DNA from: F23-D06 sp947165685
GTDB lineage: Bacteria; Bacteroidota; Bacteroidia; Bacteroidales; WCHB1-69
Reading direction: 5' to 3'
Assembly (NCBI GenBank): GCA_947165685.1
Contig: CAMVBK010000004.1
Span: 1-64,000 of the forward strand
DNA length: 64,000 bases
A model generated the notes under the pieces. It saw nothing but the letters and a program-made list of their open reading frames with translations, was not told where the DNA came from and did not search any database. How positions within the stretch are numbered: the first letter of the stretch is position 1; every line of letters starts with the position of its first letter. This document shows, in pieces, positions 15,311 through 24,180 of this stretch. The translations under genes and the position numbers were made by a program.

Positions 15311-17533
15311 ATGAATGTATTCGCTCGTTATTCTCCCTTTATCCAAGACTACATCTACCGCTCCGGCTGGCAGTCGTTGCGGGGGGTGCAGAATGCCGCC
15401 GGCGATGCCCTCTTCAGTACCGACGACAACGTGCTGCTCACCGCCTCCACTGCCTCCGGCAAGACCGAGGCCGCCTTTTTCCCCATCCTGACCCTCCTCG
15501 ACGAGGAACCCTCGCGAACCGTGGGAGTGCTCTATATTGCGCCGCTTAAGGCCCTCATCAACGATCAGTTCGAGCGATTGGACGAGCTGTGCGAGGAGGC
15601 TGGCATCCGTGTCACGCGGTGGCACGGCGATGTCGGGCAGACCCGCAAGCGGCAACTGCTGCGCAAACCCTCCGGCATCCTGCAGATTACCCCTGAGTCG
15701 TTGGAGTCGCTGCTCATCAACAAGCACGGGGAAATCACCGCTCTTTTCGGCGATTTGCGCTTCATTGTCATCGACGAAATTCACTCGTTGTTGCGCGGCG
15801 ACCGCGGGATGCAGACATTCTGCCTTATCGAGCGCCTCTGCCGTATGGCAGGATGCAATCCCCGCCGGGTCGGGCTGTCGGCCACCATCGGCAACCCCGA
15901 AGCGGCGGGAGAGTTCCTGTCCGCCGGCAGCGGCCGCCGCACCCTCATCCCCAAATTCGATGGAGGGAAGGAAGTATGGCGGCTCTCCATGGAACACTTC
16001 TTCAACAACGGACCGCAAGCGGACGAGGGGAAAGACATCGCGGCGCAGGATCCGGTGCCTGAACCGTCAAGCGACACGGCTCCGAAAGCCGCTGACCCTG
16101 GCATCGGCTACATCTTCGAACATACAAGAGGGAAAAAATGCCTGGTTTTCACCAACTCCCGTGAGGAGTGTGAGACGGTGTGCCAGCAGCTGCGGCAGTA
16201 TTGCGAGGCGAACCATGAGCCTGAACGTTTCCTTATCCACCATGGCAACCTGTCGGCCTCTTACCGGGAAAGCGCGGAACAGGAGATGAAGGACGACAGC
16301 TCGTTGATGTCGGTGTGTGCCACGGCCACGTTGGAGCTTGGCATTGACGTGGGACGATTGGAGCGGGCCTTCCAAATTGACGCTCCCTTCACCGTGTCGG
16401 GGTTTCTGCAACGCATGGGACGCACCGGCCGCCGTGGCGACCCGTCGGAGATGTGGTTTGTGATGCGCGAGGAACACCCTGATGCGCGTGCCATGCTCCC
16501 CGACATGATTCCATGGTATCTGATCCAGGGCATCGCGCTTGTGCAACTCTATATTGAGGAGCGGTTTGTGGAACCTCCGCGCACCGACCGCATGCCCTAC
16601 AGCCTGCTCTACCATCAGACCATGAGCACCCTGGCCTCCTGCGGCGAGATGACGCCTGCAGAGCTGGCCTCCCGCGTGCTCACCCTCTCCAGCTTCCGGC
16701 ACATCTCTCAAGACGACTACCGCCTGCTGCTCCGCCATCTCCTCGACAAAGATCATATTCAGCGAACTGAAAACGGTGGACTGATCCTCGGACTCCCCGG
16801 CGAACGCATCGTCAACAACTTCAAGTTCTATGCCGTCTTCCAGGAGAATGTCGAATACACGGTTCGTACCGGCTCCGAGCAGTTGGGTACTATCGTGAAA
16901 CCGCCACCGCCTGGTGATAAAATCGCTATCGCGGGACGTGTGTGGGTGGTTGACGAGGTCGATCACCAGCGGCGCGAGGTCTATTGCACCCTCGTGAAGG
17001 GCAACATTCCCGCTTACTTCGGCGACTGCGCCGGTGATATCCACACGCGCATCCTCGAACGTATGCACGGAGTGCTGTCCGAGGAGAAAAACTACCCCTA
17101 CCTGATGCGCCATGCAGTGTGCCGCCTGCGCGATGCACGCGACACCTTCTTGAAATCGGGCATGGTAGATCGTCCGCTCGTCAACCTCGGGGGCAAGATG
17201 TGGGTGTTATTCCCTTGGATAGGCAGTTATGCCTTCCTCGCGTTGGAACGTCTGTTGAAGATAAAGTGTGCCAAGAGCTTGGGCATCAAAGGATTCACTT
17301 CCTCCCGCCCCTACTATATGCAGTTTACGATGCAGGCAAGTGAAGCAGAGTTCTACAGGGTGGTGGCCGAAGAGGCCGCCAAGAGTTTCGACCCTCTGGA
17401 ACTGGTCTATCCCAACGAGGTTCCCTTGTTCGAAAAATACGATGAACACTTGCCCGAGGCGCTGGTGCGCAAGGGCTTTGCGTACGGTGTTCTTGACATA
17501 AATGGGATGAAAAACAGGGTGCGTGGATGGTGA
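15311..17533 (+). CDS. Lhr-like DEAD/DEAH-box superfamily 2 helicase
   Basis: 740 residues. Helicase motifs are intact: motif I TASTASGKTEA (about residue 45), DEIH box (FIVIDEIH, about 157), motif III LSATIGN, motif VI QRMGRTGRRGD. After the two RecA lobes comes a long C-terminal region with a winged-helix and an Lhr-type beta-rich tail. A proline/acid-rich insert separates the lobes (about 235-262). Lhr-family helicases unwind RNA/DNA hybrids or remodel repair intermediates; the exact role here is unknown. It follows ruvC by 37 bases, consistent with a DNA-repair pair. Confidence 0.85.
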   Translation: MNVFARYSPFIQDYIYRSGWQSLRGVQNAAGDALFSTDDNVLLTASTASGKTEAAFFPILTLLDEEPSRTVGVLYIAPLKALINDQFERLDELCEEAGIRVTRWHGDVGQTRKRQLLRKPSGILQITPESLESLLINKHGEITALFGDLRFIVIDEIHSLLRGDRGMQTFCLIERLCRMAGCNPRRVGLSATIGNPEAAGEFLSAGSGRRTLIPKFDGGKEVWRLSMEHFFNNGPQADEGKDIAAQDPVPEPSSDTAPKAADPGIGYIFEHTRGKKCLVFTNSREECETVCQQLRQYCEANHEPERFLIHHGNLSASYRESAEQEMKDDSSLMSVCATATLELGIDVGRLERAFQIDAPFTVSGFLQRMGRTGRRGDPSEMWFVMREEHPDARAMLPDMIPWYLIQGIALVQLYIEERFVEPPRTDRMPYSLLYHQTMSTLASCGEMTPAELASRVLTLSSFRHISQDDYRLLLRHLLDKDHIQRTENGGLILGLPGERIVNNFKFYAVFQENVEYTVRTGSEQLGTIVKPPPPGDKIAIAGRVWVVDEVDHQRREVYCTLVKGNIPAYFGDCAGDIHTRILERMHGVLSEEKNYPYLMRHAVCRLRDARDTFLKSGMVDRPLVNLGGKMWVLFPWIGSYAFLALERLLKIKCAKSLGIKGFTSSRPYYMQFTMQASEAEFYRVVAEEAAKSFDPLELVYPNEVPLFEKYDEHLPEALVRKGFAYGVLDINGMKNRVRGW

Positions 17534-17709
17534 AAAACGGCCAGTTGCTGTTCTAATGTCGAAAAAATGCTACTGTTGAGCACCCTGCGGCTTGTTCGTA
17601 ACCAATTAAAAATCAATCATTTGCGTACATATAATTCTCTGTGCCAAATTTTTTTTTCAAATTATGTGATTTTTTTTCGTCTATAGGTGTTTTCTATTTG
17701 ATTTTTTTG

Positions 17710-17717
17710 TATTTTTG
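17710..17717 (+). promoter_or_regulatory. -7 box TATTTTTG of the small RNA gene
   Basis: Exact TAnnTTTG in a very AT-rich stretch, followed within 210 bases by a structured segment and a T-run but by no start codon for a gene. Confidence 0.6.
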
Positions 17718-17719
17718 CA

Positions 17720-17930
17720 GCGTTGTTTTATGTCGAAAGACAGACAGCGGTTTTTCACTATTCCGTTAGAGTGAACCTGGACAATTCACAAATATTTGCG
17801 CGGATTAGAGGATAAGCCTACCTGTTGAGTATTGTCAAAAAAAAGGTGGGGTTAATTCTATGTCATCTTGCAAATTGGGAGTCCAGGTCCTACTCTGAAG
17901 ATGATTCTAGAACGAAACTCCACTTTTTTT
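17720..17930 (+). ncRNA. structured small RNA, 6S-like candidate
   Basis: About 205 bases between a good promoter (17710) and a T7 run (17924-17930), without a coding frame. A 15-base-pair closing helix joins 17768-17782 to 17881-17896 (AGAGT plus GAACCTGGAC against GTCCAGGTCC plus ACTCT, one mismatch and one bulged base). A second long helix is possible between the A-run/GGTGGGGTT at 17838-17853 and AACTCCAC/T-run at 17916-17930. The two helices cross. Size, isolated promoter and long closing stem fit a 6S-type RNA (the Bacteroidales-1 class is one candidate), but the identity is unproven. Confidence 0.55.
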
Positions 17931-17975
17931 CTTGTTGATAGTGCAAATGTTGTTTAATGTGAAATTTTGATTCCA

Positions 17976-19016
17976 ATGCAATTCAAAGCGCACGAAATGA
18001 GGCTGTTTAATCTTGGAAACCGTAATGGTATGAAGGCTCGTGTCACGAATTTGGGCGGGCGCGTCGTTTCCATCGTGGTTCCTGACAAGGACGGTTTCCC
18101 TCGTGACGTGGTGCTTGGGTTCGACCGGCTTGAAGATTATCGGCCGGAGAATCATCTTTCCGACTTCGGTGCTGTCATCGGACGGTATGCCAACCGTCTG
18201 AAAAACGGGCAGATAACTATAGACGGAAAGATTTGGCAGCTGCCGCAGAATGACGGTCCCAACTGTCTTCACGGGGGACCGAACGGTTGGCAGTATCATG
18301 ATTTCACAGTCGTGGCCGAAAGTGAAAAACAGCTGGTGCTTGGTCTGTTAAGTCCCGATGGCGACAGCGGATTCCCAGGCGAGGTTCGTTCCCGTATCAC
18401 TTATACATTGTCAGATGATAATGCGTTAGATATTGAATACGAAGCGATTACCGATAAGCCGACCGTCATTAACATGACCAATCACAGCTATTTTAATCTC
18501 AATGGCGATGCTTCTGCTGACATTTTGAACCATCTGCTGACAATTGATGCCGACCGATACACCCCGATAGAGGAGTCTTTTATCCCGACGGGCGAATTGG
18601 CTGAAGTGGATGGCACCCCGATGGATTTCCGAATGGCAAAAACTGTCGGAGAGGACATTTCGGCGGACTTCGAACAGCTGCGGCGTGGGCGAGGCTATGA
18701 CCACAATTGGGTGCTCAACACGCGTGGCGACGACACACGCGCGTGCGCCCGTTTGGAGAGTCCTGTCACCGGCATTGTTATGGAGGTTTTCACCACCGAG
18801 CCAGGTTTGCAGGTCTATACTGGTAACTTTTTGAACGGTTCGATGACGGGGAAGGGTGGGGTAGTCTATCAACAACGTGTGGGCATTTGTCTTGAAACAC
18901 AGAAGTTTCCAGATTCGCCGAACCAAAAATGGCCGGAGTCAAATGCTTTTTTGCGTCCAGGTGAACTCTATCGGAGTAGAACACGATTCCAATTCGGAAT
19001 TGTCAGTGCAAAGTGA
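17976..19016 (+). CDS. galM: aldose 1-epimerase (mutarotase)
   Basis: 346 residues from ATG 17976 (an in-frame TTG lies 9 bases earlier). GalM family blocks are clear: GAVIGRYANRL, CLHGGPNGW, the catalytic histidine in INMTNHSYFNLNG and a C-terminal glutamate in GICLETQKFPDSPN. It interconverts alpha and beta anomers of hexoses such as glucose and galactose. No signal peptide is apparent, so it is cytoplasmic. Its 3' end overlaps the convergent solute-binding protein gene by 14 bases. Confidence 0.93.
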   Translation: MQFKAHEMRLFNLGNRNGMKARVTNLGGRVVSIVVPDKDGFPRDVVLGFDRLEDYRPENHLSDFGAVIGRYANRLKNGQITIDGKIWQLPQNDGPNCLHGGPNGWQYHDFTVVAESEKQLVLGLLSPDGDSGFPGEVRSRITYTLSDDNALDIEYEAITDKPTVINMTNHSYFNLNGDASADILNHLLTIDADRYTPIEESFIPTGELAEVDGTPMDFRMAKTVGEDISADFEQLRRGRGYDHNWVLNTRGDDTRACARLESPVTGIVMEVFTTEPGLQVYTGNFLNGSMTGKGGVVYQQRVGICLETQKFPDSPNQKWPESNAFLRPGELYRSRTRFQFGIVSAK

Positions 19017-20640
19017 CACGTCGCAAGTCCAGCATGTTCACTGGGTTCGTGCCCATGCCGTGCACGCGCTTTTGCACAAAACGGGCCACTTTGTCATAAT
19101 ATAGAATGACAAAGGGCGCATCATCAACAAGCATCGAATCCATTCTCATGTAATATTCGGTGCGTAGCGAGTCTTTGGTGCAATGCTGCGATTTCTCGTA
19201 TAGCTGGTCGAATGCCGGATTCACGTAGTGCGTGTAGTTGGAGCCGTTGGGCTGCAGGTTTTTGGAATAAAACAGCGACATCTGGTTTTCCGCATCGGGA
19301 TAGTCGCATATCCAGGACGCCCGGAAAAACGGAAGCTGGTAGCTGCGCATCATCTCGCGCTGCTGGGCTGCCTGTGCCACATCTATATTCAACGTGATGC
19401 CAATCTGCTCCAGTTCATGCTGGATATATTGGCAGAGGTCCGCATACTGCGCCGAAACGGTCAGCGTGATAGGAGGCAGCCCCTTGCCGTTGGGGTAGCC
19501 CGCCTCTGCAAGCAGTTGCAAGGCCTTCTGAGGATTGTAGTCATAGCCTCCTGTGCACTCTGGGGCATACGAAGGCATCCCGCGCGGCACAAAACCGCCA
19601 TCACCGGCGTAACCCATGTTGTTGCGCAAATATTTCATCATCTTTTCTCGGTCGAAACCGTAGTTTATGGCCTGCCGTATGCGTTTGTCCATCAGAGGGT
19701 TAACTCCTTCCGTGGGCTTAAGGTTGAAGCCTAAGTACTCCGTGTTCAGATATGGTCCGGTAATTAGTCTGACTTTGTCGGCATATTCGGGGTTGAGACG
19801 ACCCTCCTTGGTGAGCAGTGCATCCTTGTAGCTGGGATCCACTCCCGACATGAAATCGAGCGAACCTTTCATGAATTCCATGAAGACAGACTGTTTGTCA
19901 ACGATGAACGACACCGCCACGGCATCAATGTAGGGAAGACGCTTGCCTGTGGAGTCGGTTTCGAAATAGTTGGGGTTCTTGCGCATCACTAACTTCACCC
20001 CTTCCTCCCACATCTGCATTTGGAACGGGCCCGTGCCGACAGGGAATTTCCGGAAGTCCTTGCCGTAGCGTTCCACGACTTCGTGTGGCACTACCGAGCA
20101 ATATTTCATGGTGAGAATACCTAAAAAAGGCGGGAAAGGTTCTGATAGTTCGATTTGGAAAACAGTGTCATTCAACGCTTTGAAAGCAGGAACGCCGTTT
20201 TTGTCACGTTTTACCTTTTGGAAAATCCACGCTCCGGGTGAGGCCACGTCAGGATTGAGGATGCGTCCCAGACTATAGACGAAATCGGATGCGGTGACAT
20301 ATCTCGGTCCGTTGAACGGAAAGAACTCGGTCTGGTGGAACTGTACATCGTTGCGAAGAAAGAACGTGTAGGTTCTGCCATCTTCGGAAATAGTCCAGCT
20401 TTTGGCGATGGCCGGCACCACCTGCAATTGGTCGTCCATATCCACCAAACCGTTGTAGAGCTGGTTGCAGGGCCAGATGGCAGCCTGCCCCGAGGCAAAT
20501 GCCGGATCCAGGCTCAAGATGCCGCTCGACTCGTTGTAATGGAAAATCTGTTTGTCAGGATGGTCAAATCCCGACTTGCAGGAAGCGGCTAAAATGCTTA
20601 TAATGAGAATTGTAAATAAGTTCAGACCCGTTTTCCTCAT
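19003..20640 (-). CDS. oligopeptide-binding lipoprotein (ABC family 5 solute-binding protein)
   Basis: 545 residues. A lipobox (ISILAASC, Cys21) marks an exported lipoprotein. The body is a DppA/OppA-like binding protein: LSLDPAFA near the start, the family block about 90-110, GTGPFQM near 195 and a C-terminal VPFVILYYDK-type segment. It should bind peptides or related ligands outside the inner membrane. No permease or ATPase gene is adjacent. It is the last gene of a leftward operon with an M23 peptidase and two GH73 proteins, so cell-wall peptides are an attractive ligand (inference). Confidence 0.87.
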   Translation of the reverse strand: MRKTGLNLFTILIISILAASCKSGFDHPDKQIFHYNESSGILSLDPAFASGQAAIWPCNQLYNGLVDMDDQLQVVPAIAKSWTISEDGRTYTFFLRNDVQFHQTEFFPFNGPRYVTASDFVYSLGRILNPDVASPGAWIFQKVKRDKNGVPAFKALNDTVFQIELSEPFPPFLGILTMKYCSVVPHEVVERYGKDFRKFPVGTGPFQMQMWEEGVKLVMRKNPNYFETDSTGKRLPYIDAVAVSFIVDKQSVFMEFMKGSLDFMSGVDPSYKDALLTKEGRLNPEYADKVRLITGPYLNTEYLGFNLKPTEGVNPLMDKRIRQAINYGFDREKMMKYLRNNMGYAGDGGFVPRGMPSYAPECTGGYDYNPQKALQLLAEAGYPNGKGLPPITLTVSAQYADLCQYIQHELEQIGITLNIDVAQAAQQREMMRSYQLPFFRASWICDYPDAENQMSLFYSKNLQPNGSNYTHYVNPAFDQLYEKSQHCTKDSLRTEYYMRMDSMLVDDAPFVILYYDKVARFVQKRVHGMGTNPVNMLDLRRVTLH

Positions 20641-20641
20641 G

Positions 20642-21604
20642 TTACGACAATGCCTGGTTTATTTTCTTGGAAGATTCTAACAGGGAATTGTACTCTTCTG
20701 GCGTAATATCGATGTAGAAATAGTAGATTGGGTTGACCTGTTTTCCGCCTTTGATTACCTCATAGTGCAGATGCGAGCCAGATGACATACCTGTAGAACC
20801 TACATAACCAATTAGTTGCCCGCGTTTAACCTTTTGTCCGGGTTTCACGGCGGCTTTCGACATGTGGGCGTAGAGGGTCTGGTAAGAATATCCGTGGTTC
20901 AGCAGGATGCAAATGCCGTAGCCTGAACCGGGATTCTCGCGCGAAACGGTTCCGTCGGCGGTGGCATAGATGGGTGTGCCTTTAGGAGCTGCAATATCGA
21001 TGCCTGTATGATTGCGCAATGTCTTGAGAATCGGATGGTAACGTTTTCCGAAACCGGATGTGATGGTGTACATGTTCTTCAATGGACGGATGGCTGGAAT
21101 GGCGGCGAGCATCTCCGCCTTGGAGTTCGCGATTCGTTCCAGTGTGTCTAACGACTTGGTTTGCACCGCCAGCCTGACCACCAGTTGGTCGGCTTTTTTG
21201 TTAGCGGCTTTCAGCAGCGTGTAGGCCTCGGACCGTGACAAGCTGTCGTATCGAGTGTCTTCCACTAACAACGGATAGCGCTCGGAAACAGGTACGGGAT
21301 CTGCCTCAAAGACATTGCGGTAGATGTTGTCGTCGCGGTCTTCGATGTCCGCCAGCACCTCTGCCATTACGTCTATCCGTGCGGTCAGGTAGTCCACCTC
21401 GTCCTTTAGTTCGTTGTTCTCTTTTTCTAAAAGCTTGACTTTCGGAGAATCAATGAAGTAGAAGGCGATCCAAACGAATACCAAGGCAAAAGCCACACCG
21501 CTGGCAAACACCCAGACGATGCGCTTAAACAGGTGCTTGAAACTGATCTTGACCTTTTCGTAGGTAAGCGTTTTCGGATTGAAATGATAGAATGACTTCG
21601 GCAT
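20642..21604 (-). CDS. membrane-anchored M23 metallopeptidase
   Basis: 320 residues. A membrane segment at about 30-52 is followed by a coiled coil at about 55-90 and an M23 (LytM-type) domain at about 180-300 with complete zinc and catalytic motifs: HTGIDIAAP, YAHMS and SGSHLHYEV. It should cut peptide crosslinks in peptidoglycan from the periplasmic side. One base separates it from the binding-protein gene downstream and five bases from the GH73 gene upstream. Confidence 0.9.
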   Translation of the reverse strand: MPKSFYHFNPKTLTYEKVKISFKHLFKRIVWVFASGVAFALVFVWIAFYFIDSPKVKLLEKENNELKDEVDYLTARIDVMAEVLADIEDRDDNIYRNVFEADPVPVSERYPLLVEDTRYDSLSRSEAYTLLKAANKKADQLVVRLAVQTKSLDTLERIANSKAEMLAAIPAIRPLKNMYTITSGFGKRYHPILKTLRNHTGIDIAAPKGTPIYATADGTVSRENPGSGYGICILLNHGYSYQTLYAHMSKAAVKPGQKVKRGQLIGYVGSTGMSSGSHLHYEVIKGGKQVNPIYYFYIDITPEEYNSLLESSKKINQALS

Positions 21605-21609
21605 TTTCC

Positions 21610-22935
21610 TTAATTACATCCGATACAAATCTGGTCGCCAATGCCGTAGCTGTTGATGCTTCCGCTGTTTCTCTTGATGAGGATTTTCAGTTGAATGCCA
21701 TATCGTTGAGCGATATAGCGATAGGTATCGCCTTCCTGCAGGGTGTGGTACGGAACGGAAGATTTCGTGCTCTTCATTTCCAGATAAATCACTTCGTCCT
21801 CAATGGGTTCCGACCCGTCATACACGTCATTGTAGAGCCTTAGGTTCTTTTCGGTCATCTGCATGGCGTTGGCCAACTTCTGATAGGTGTCGCCGGCGCG
21901 TGCCAGGATGAATTTGGTTTTGTTGTTTTCATAGACGGGGCGGCTTGTGTAGGGGTAATAAGCTGATTTATAAGGTACTGCATACGGGTCTAACACAAAG
22001 ATGTTCAATCCGTTCACCTTTTCCGGCAGGTTGGAGACATTGTCTGTCGTCGGTGAGGTGGTTTTTGTTGGTTCTTCTGTCTGCTTTTTCGGTTTTTCGT
22101 TTTTTTCAACAATCACCTGGATGCCGTTCACCTCCATCGTGTCTGCTTTGGCTCCTGTTTTCTTCGAATCGGTTTTTTTCTCCGGTTCAGATTTTTTCTG
22201 CTTTGGCTGTTGTGTCTCAGCGATAACGGGCTCGTCATTCTTCGTTTTTGCAGGTTGCTTGGTCTCTGCAGGGCGGCTCGATTCAGAAACAGTACGCACC
22301 GGTTCTGCGTTCTGAGCCGCCTGTTTCGGTTGTTCCGCCACAACAGGTCGCTCTACGCGTTCAGGTTGGGGCTTCTGTACGGCTCTCAATGCAGTGGTGT
22401 CGCCCAATTTCTGTGCGACTTTGCGGTCGTAGTGCATCAGATAGTATTTATCGATGATGGAGATAAGCGTGTCGGCGTATTTTGGATTGCCGGAAAACCC
22501 CGCCTCTAACAAACCGTTGGCCCAGGACTTATAGTCCGTTATGGGGTAGTAGAACAGTTTCACATAGCGGCTGCGGGTGGATAAGAAAAGGGAATGGTCG
22601 CGGTACGACTCGGCATCGGTGGCGTATTTCCGATAGCAGTTCTCGCGGTTTTTGTCGGCTGGGCGGTAGTAGGTGTCGCCTTTCCATTCCTGGGTATGGC
22701 ACATGATGGCGAAATGGTTGTGGCATTCGCGCACCAAGTCGTTTGTCCCCGCCTGCGATGCGTAGATGGCCTGCGCTAGCGTAATGCTGGCCGGAACCCC
22801 GTAGAGTTCCATCTCCTGCATTGCAAGATCCTTATATTCATCAATGTAGTCATAAATGCGATCCTCCATCGTGTATTGTGCCGACACGAAAGAAATCAAA
22901 CATAATCCGGTCAATAAACTGAATATTCTTTTCAT
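21610..22935 (-). CDS. GH73-like glucosaminidase with LysM motifs, catalytic Glu replaced
   Basis: 441 residues. A signal peptide (to about residue 19) is followed by a GH73/FlgJ-type domain at about 30-165, a long Lys/Glu/Pro-rich linker at about 175-295 and two LysM-like peptidoglycan-binding motifs at the C-terminus (FILARAGDTYQKLA, HTLQEGDTYRYIAQRYG). In the catalytic motif the usual Glu is missing: QAIYASQAG has Ala59 where the neighbour has QGIFESACG with Glu62. It probably binds but does not cut peptidoglycan. It is co-transcribed with the intact paralogue, 11 bases upstream. Confidence 0.85.
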   Translation of the reverse strand: MKRIFSLLTGLCLISFVSAQYTMEDRIYDYIDEYKDLAMQEMELYGVPASITLAQAIYASQAGTNDLVRECHNHFAIMCHTQEWKGDTYYRPADKNRENCYRKYATDAESYRDHSLFLSTRSRYVKLFYYPITDYKSWANGLLEAGFSGNPKYADTLISIIDKYYLMHYDRKVAQKLGDTTALRAVQKPQPERVERPVVAEQPKQAAQNAEPVRTVSESSRPAETKQPAKTKNDEPVIAETQQPKQKKSEPEKKTDSKKTGAKADTMEVNGIQVIVEKNEKPKKQTEEPTKTTSPTTDNVSNLPEKVNGLNIFVLDPYAVPYKSAYYPYTSRPVYENNKTKFILARAGDTYQKLANAMQMTEKNLRLYNDVYDGSEPIEDEVIYLEMKSTKSSVPYHTLQEGDTYRYIAQRYGIQLKILIKRNSGSINSYGIGDQICIGCN

Positions 22936-22946
22936 CGTTTTATAAT

Positions 22947-23960
22947 TTATCTTCTCAATAATATTTGGTCACCCGGTTGGATGACGGTATTTTCTTCTAA
23001 CATGTTGTATTTCAAAATATAGCGAAGTTGCACGCCATAGCGTTGGGCGATGTAGCGCAACGTCTCACCCGACTGCACCGTATGCACACGCATGGCATTG
23101 CCACGAGCCTTCGCCTCCACATACACAATTTCGTTCTCCACAGGCTCGTCGTTCGGGCCTGCATCGTTGAACTTGCGCAGATTTTCGGACATCACCAGGA
23201 TGTCTTGCGCAATTTTCTCATACGTGTCACCTTTTTCCGCAATCACGAAGTAGGTGTTGTTGTTCTTGAACACTTTCCGATAGGTGAACGGGCTCTGGTC
23301 GGAAGGGTATTCGCTGCCGATGGCGGTGAAGACTTTTTTTCCGGGTTTTCTGACATTGGCAGGCTTGTCGGCGGCTTTCGGATTTTCAGCCACGGGCCTG
23401 TTTTCAATCTCGGTAAGCGGGCTTTTCCCGTGGGTCTGCTGATAAGCCGTATCCAAGGCGGCAATGTTGAACCGCTCGATAAGACTGATGAGCCGTTCGG
23501 CGTATTGCGGGTTGGTGGCGTAGCCGTCCTGCTTAAGCGTCCGCGCCCACGCTTTATAGTCCATAATGTCCAGTTGGAAAAGGTTGGCGTAGCGTTTGCG
23601 GGAGGTCAGGAAAAGAGAGTGGTCGTTGTAGGACTCCTCCACGGTAGCGTACTTGCGGAAGCACTCCTGTAGCTCGTCATCGTCGATGAGGATGGTGTCG
23701 CCCGTCCATTCGTGGCATTTGATGCCGAAATGGTTGTTTCCTTCCACAGCCAACCTGCTCTTGCCGCAGGCGCTCTCGAAAATGCCCTGCGCCACTGTGA
23801 TGCTGGCGGGAATCTTGTATTCGTGCATCTTTTTCACCGCCACGTCGGCATACCGTGCAATGTAGTCGCGAATGTCCTGTTCGTTGTATTGTGCGTGCCC
23901 GGCTGTTGCAGCAGCCATGACACATACGAGGCATAGTATTGTTCTTATCTGTTTACTCAT
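22947..23960 (-). CDS. GH73-family glucosaminidase with LysM motifs
   Basis: 337 residues from ATG 23960, preferred over an upstream GTG because it gives a clean signal peptide (MSKQIRTILCLVCVMAAATAG...). The GH73 domain at about 30-165 keeps the catalytic Glu62 (AQGIFESACGKS) and the second conserved block CFRKYATVEESYNDHS. LysM-like motifs follow at about 225-335 (FVIAEKGDTYEKIA, HTVQSGETLRYIAQRYG). It should hydrolyse the N-acetylglucosamine linkages of peptidoglycan. First gene of a four-gene leftward operon. Confidence 0.9.
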   Translation of the reverse strand: MSKQIRTILCLVCVMAAATAGHAQYNEQDIRDYIARYADVAVKKMHEYKIPASITVAQGIFESACGKSRLAVEGNNHFGIKCHEWTGDTILIDDDELQECFRKYATVEESYNDHSLFLTSRKRYANLFQLDIMDYKAWARTLKQDGYATNPQYAERLISLIERFNIAALDTAYQQTHGKSPLTEIENRPVAENPKAADKPANVRKPGKKVFTAIGSEYPSDQSPFTYRKVFKNNNTYFVIAEKGDTYEKIAQDILVMSENLRKFNDAGPNDEPVENEIVYVEAKARGNAMRVHTVQSGETLRYIAQRYGVQLRYILKYNMLEENTVIQPGDQILLRR

Positions 23961-24049
23961 CTTATTGTTTTTCGTTTCGTCCTCCACACTGCGGTTACTG
24001 CCTTGTGTGACCAGCCCTACACTACGCTGCGCTGCGCTTGTGTGACTGT

Positions 24050-24077
24050 CCCCACACTGCGCTACGCTTGTGTGGGG
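24050..24077 (-). terminator. strong hairpin after ddl
   Basis: Perfect 8-base stem CCCCACAC / GTGTGGGG with a 12-base loop, downstream of ddl on the minus strand and ahead of the GH73 operon. A degenerate copy of the loop and 3' arm lies just to the left (24018-24045). No long T-run, so termination is likely rather than proven. Confidence 0.5.
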
Positions 24078-24151
24078 TTATTTGCACTTCGTGCGTTTTG
24101 CCTCTTCGAGGCTGCTTAAGGAACTATTTCTAAAATATTTGGCGTTACCGA

Positions 24152-24180
24152 ACATAACTGCTAACTACTAATTACTAACT
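24152..24180. repeat. CTAACTA short-period array at the 3' end of ddl
   Basis: Near-tandem AACTGCTAACTACTAATTACTAACTG. The ddl stop codon (TAG, 24175-24177 on the minus strand) is one of the units. Confidence 0.6.
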
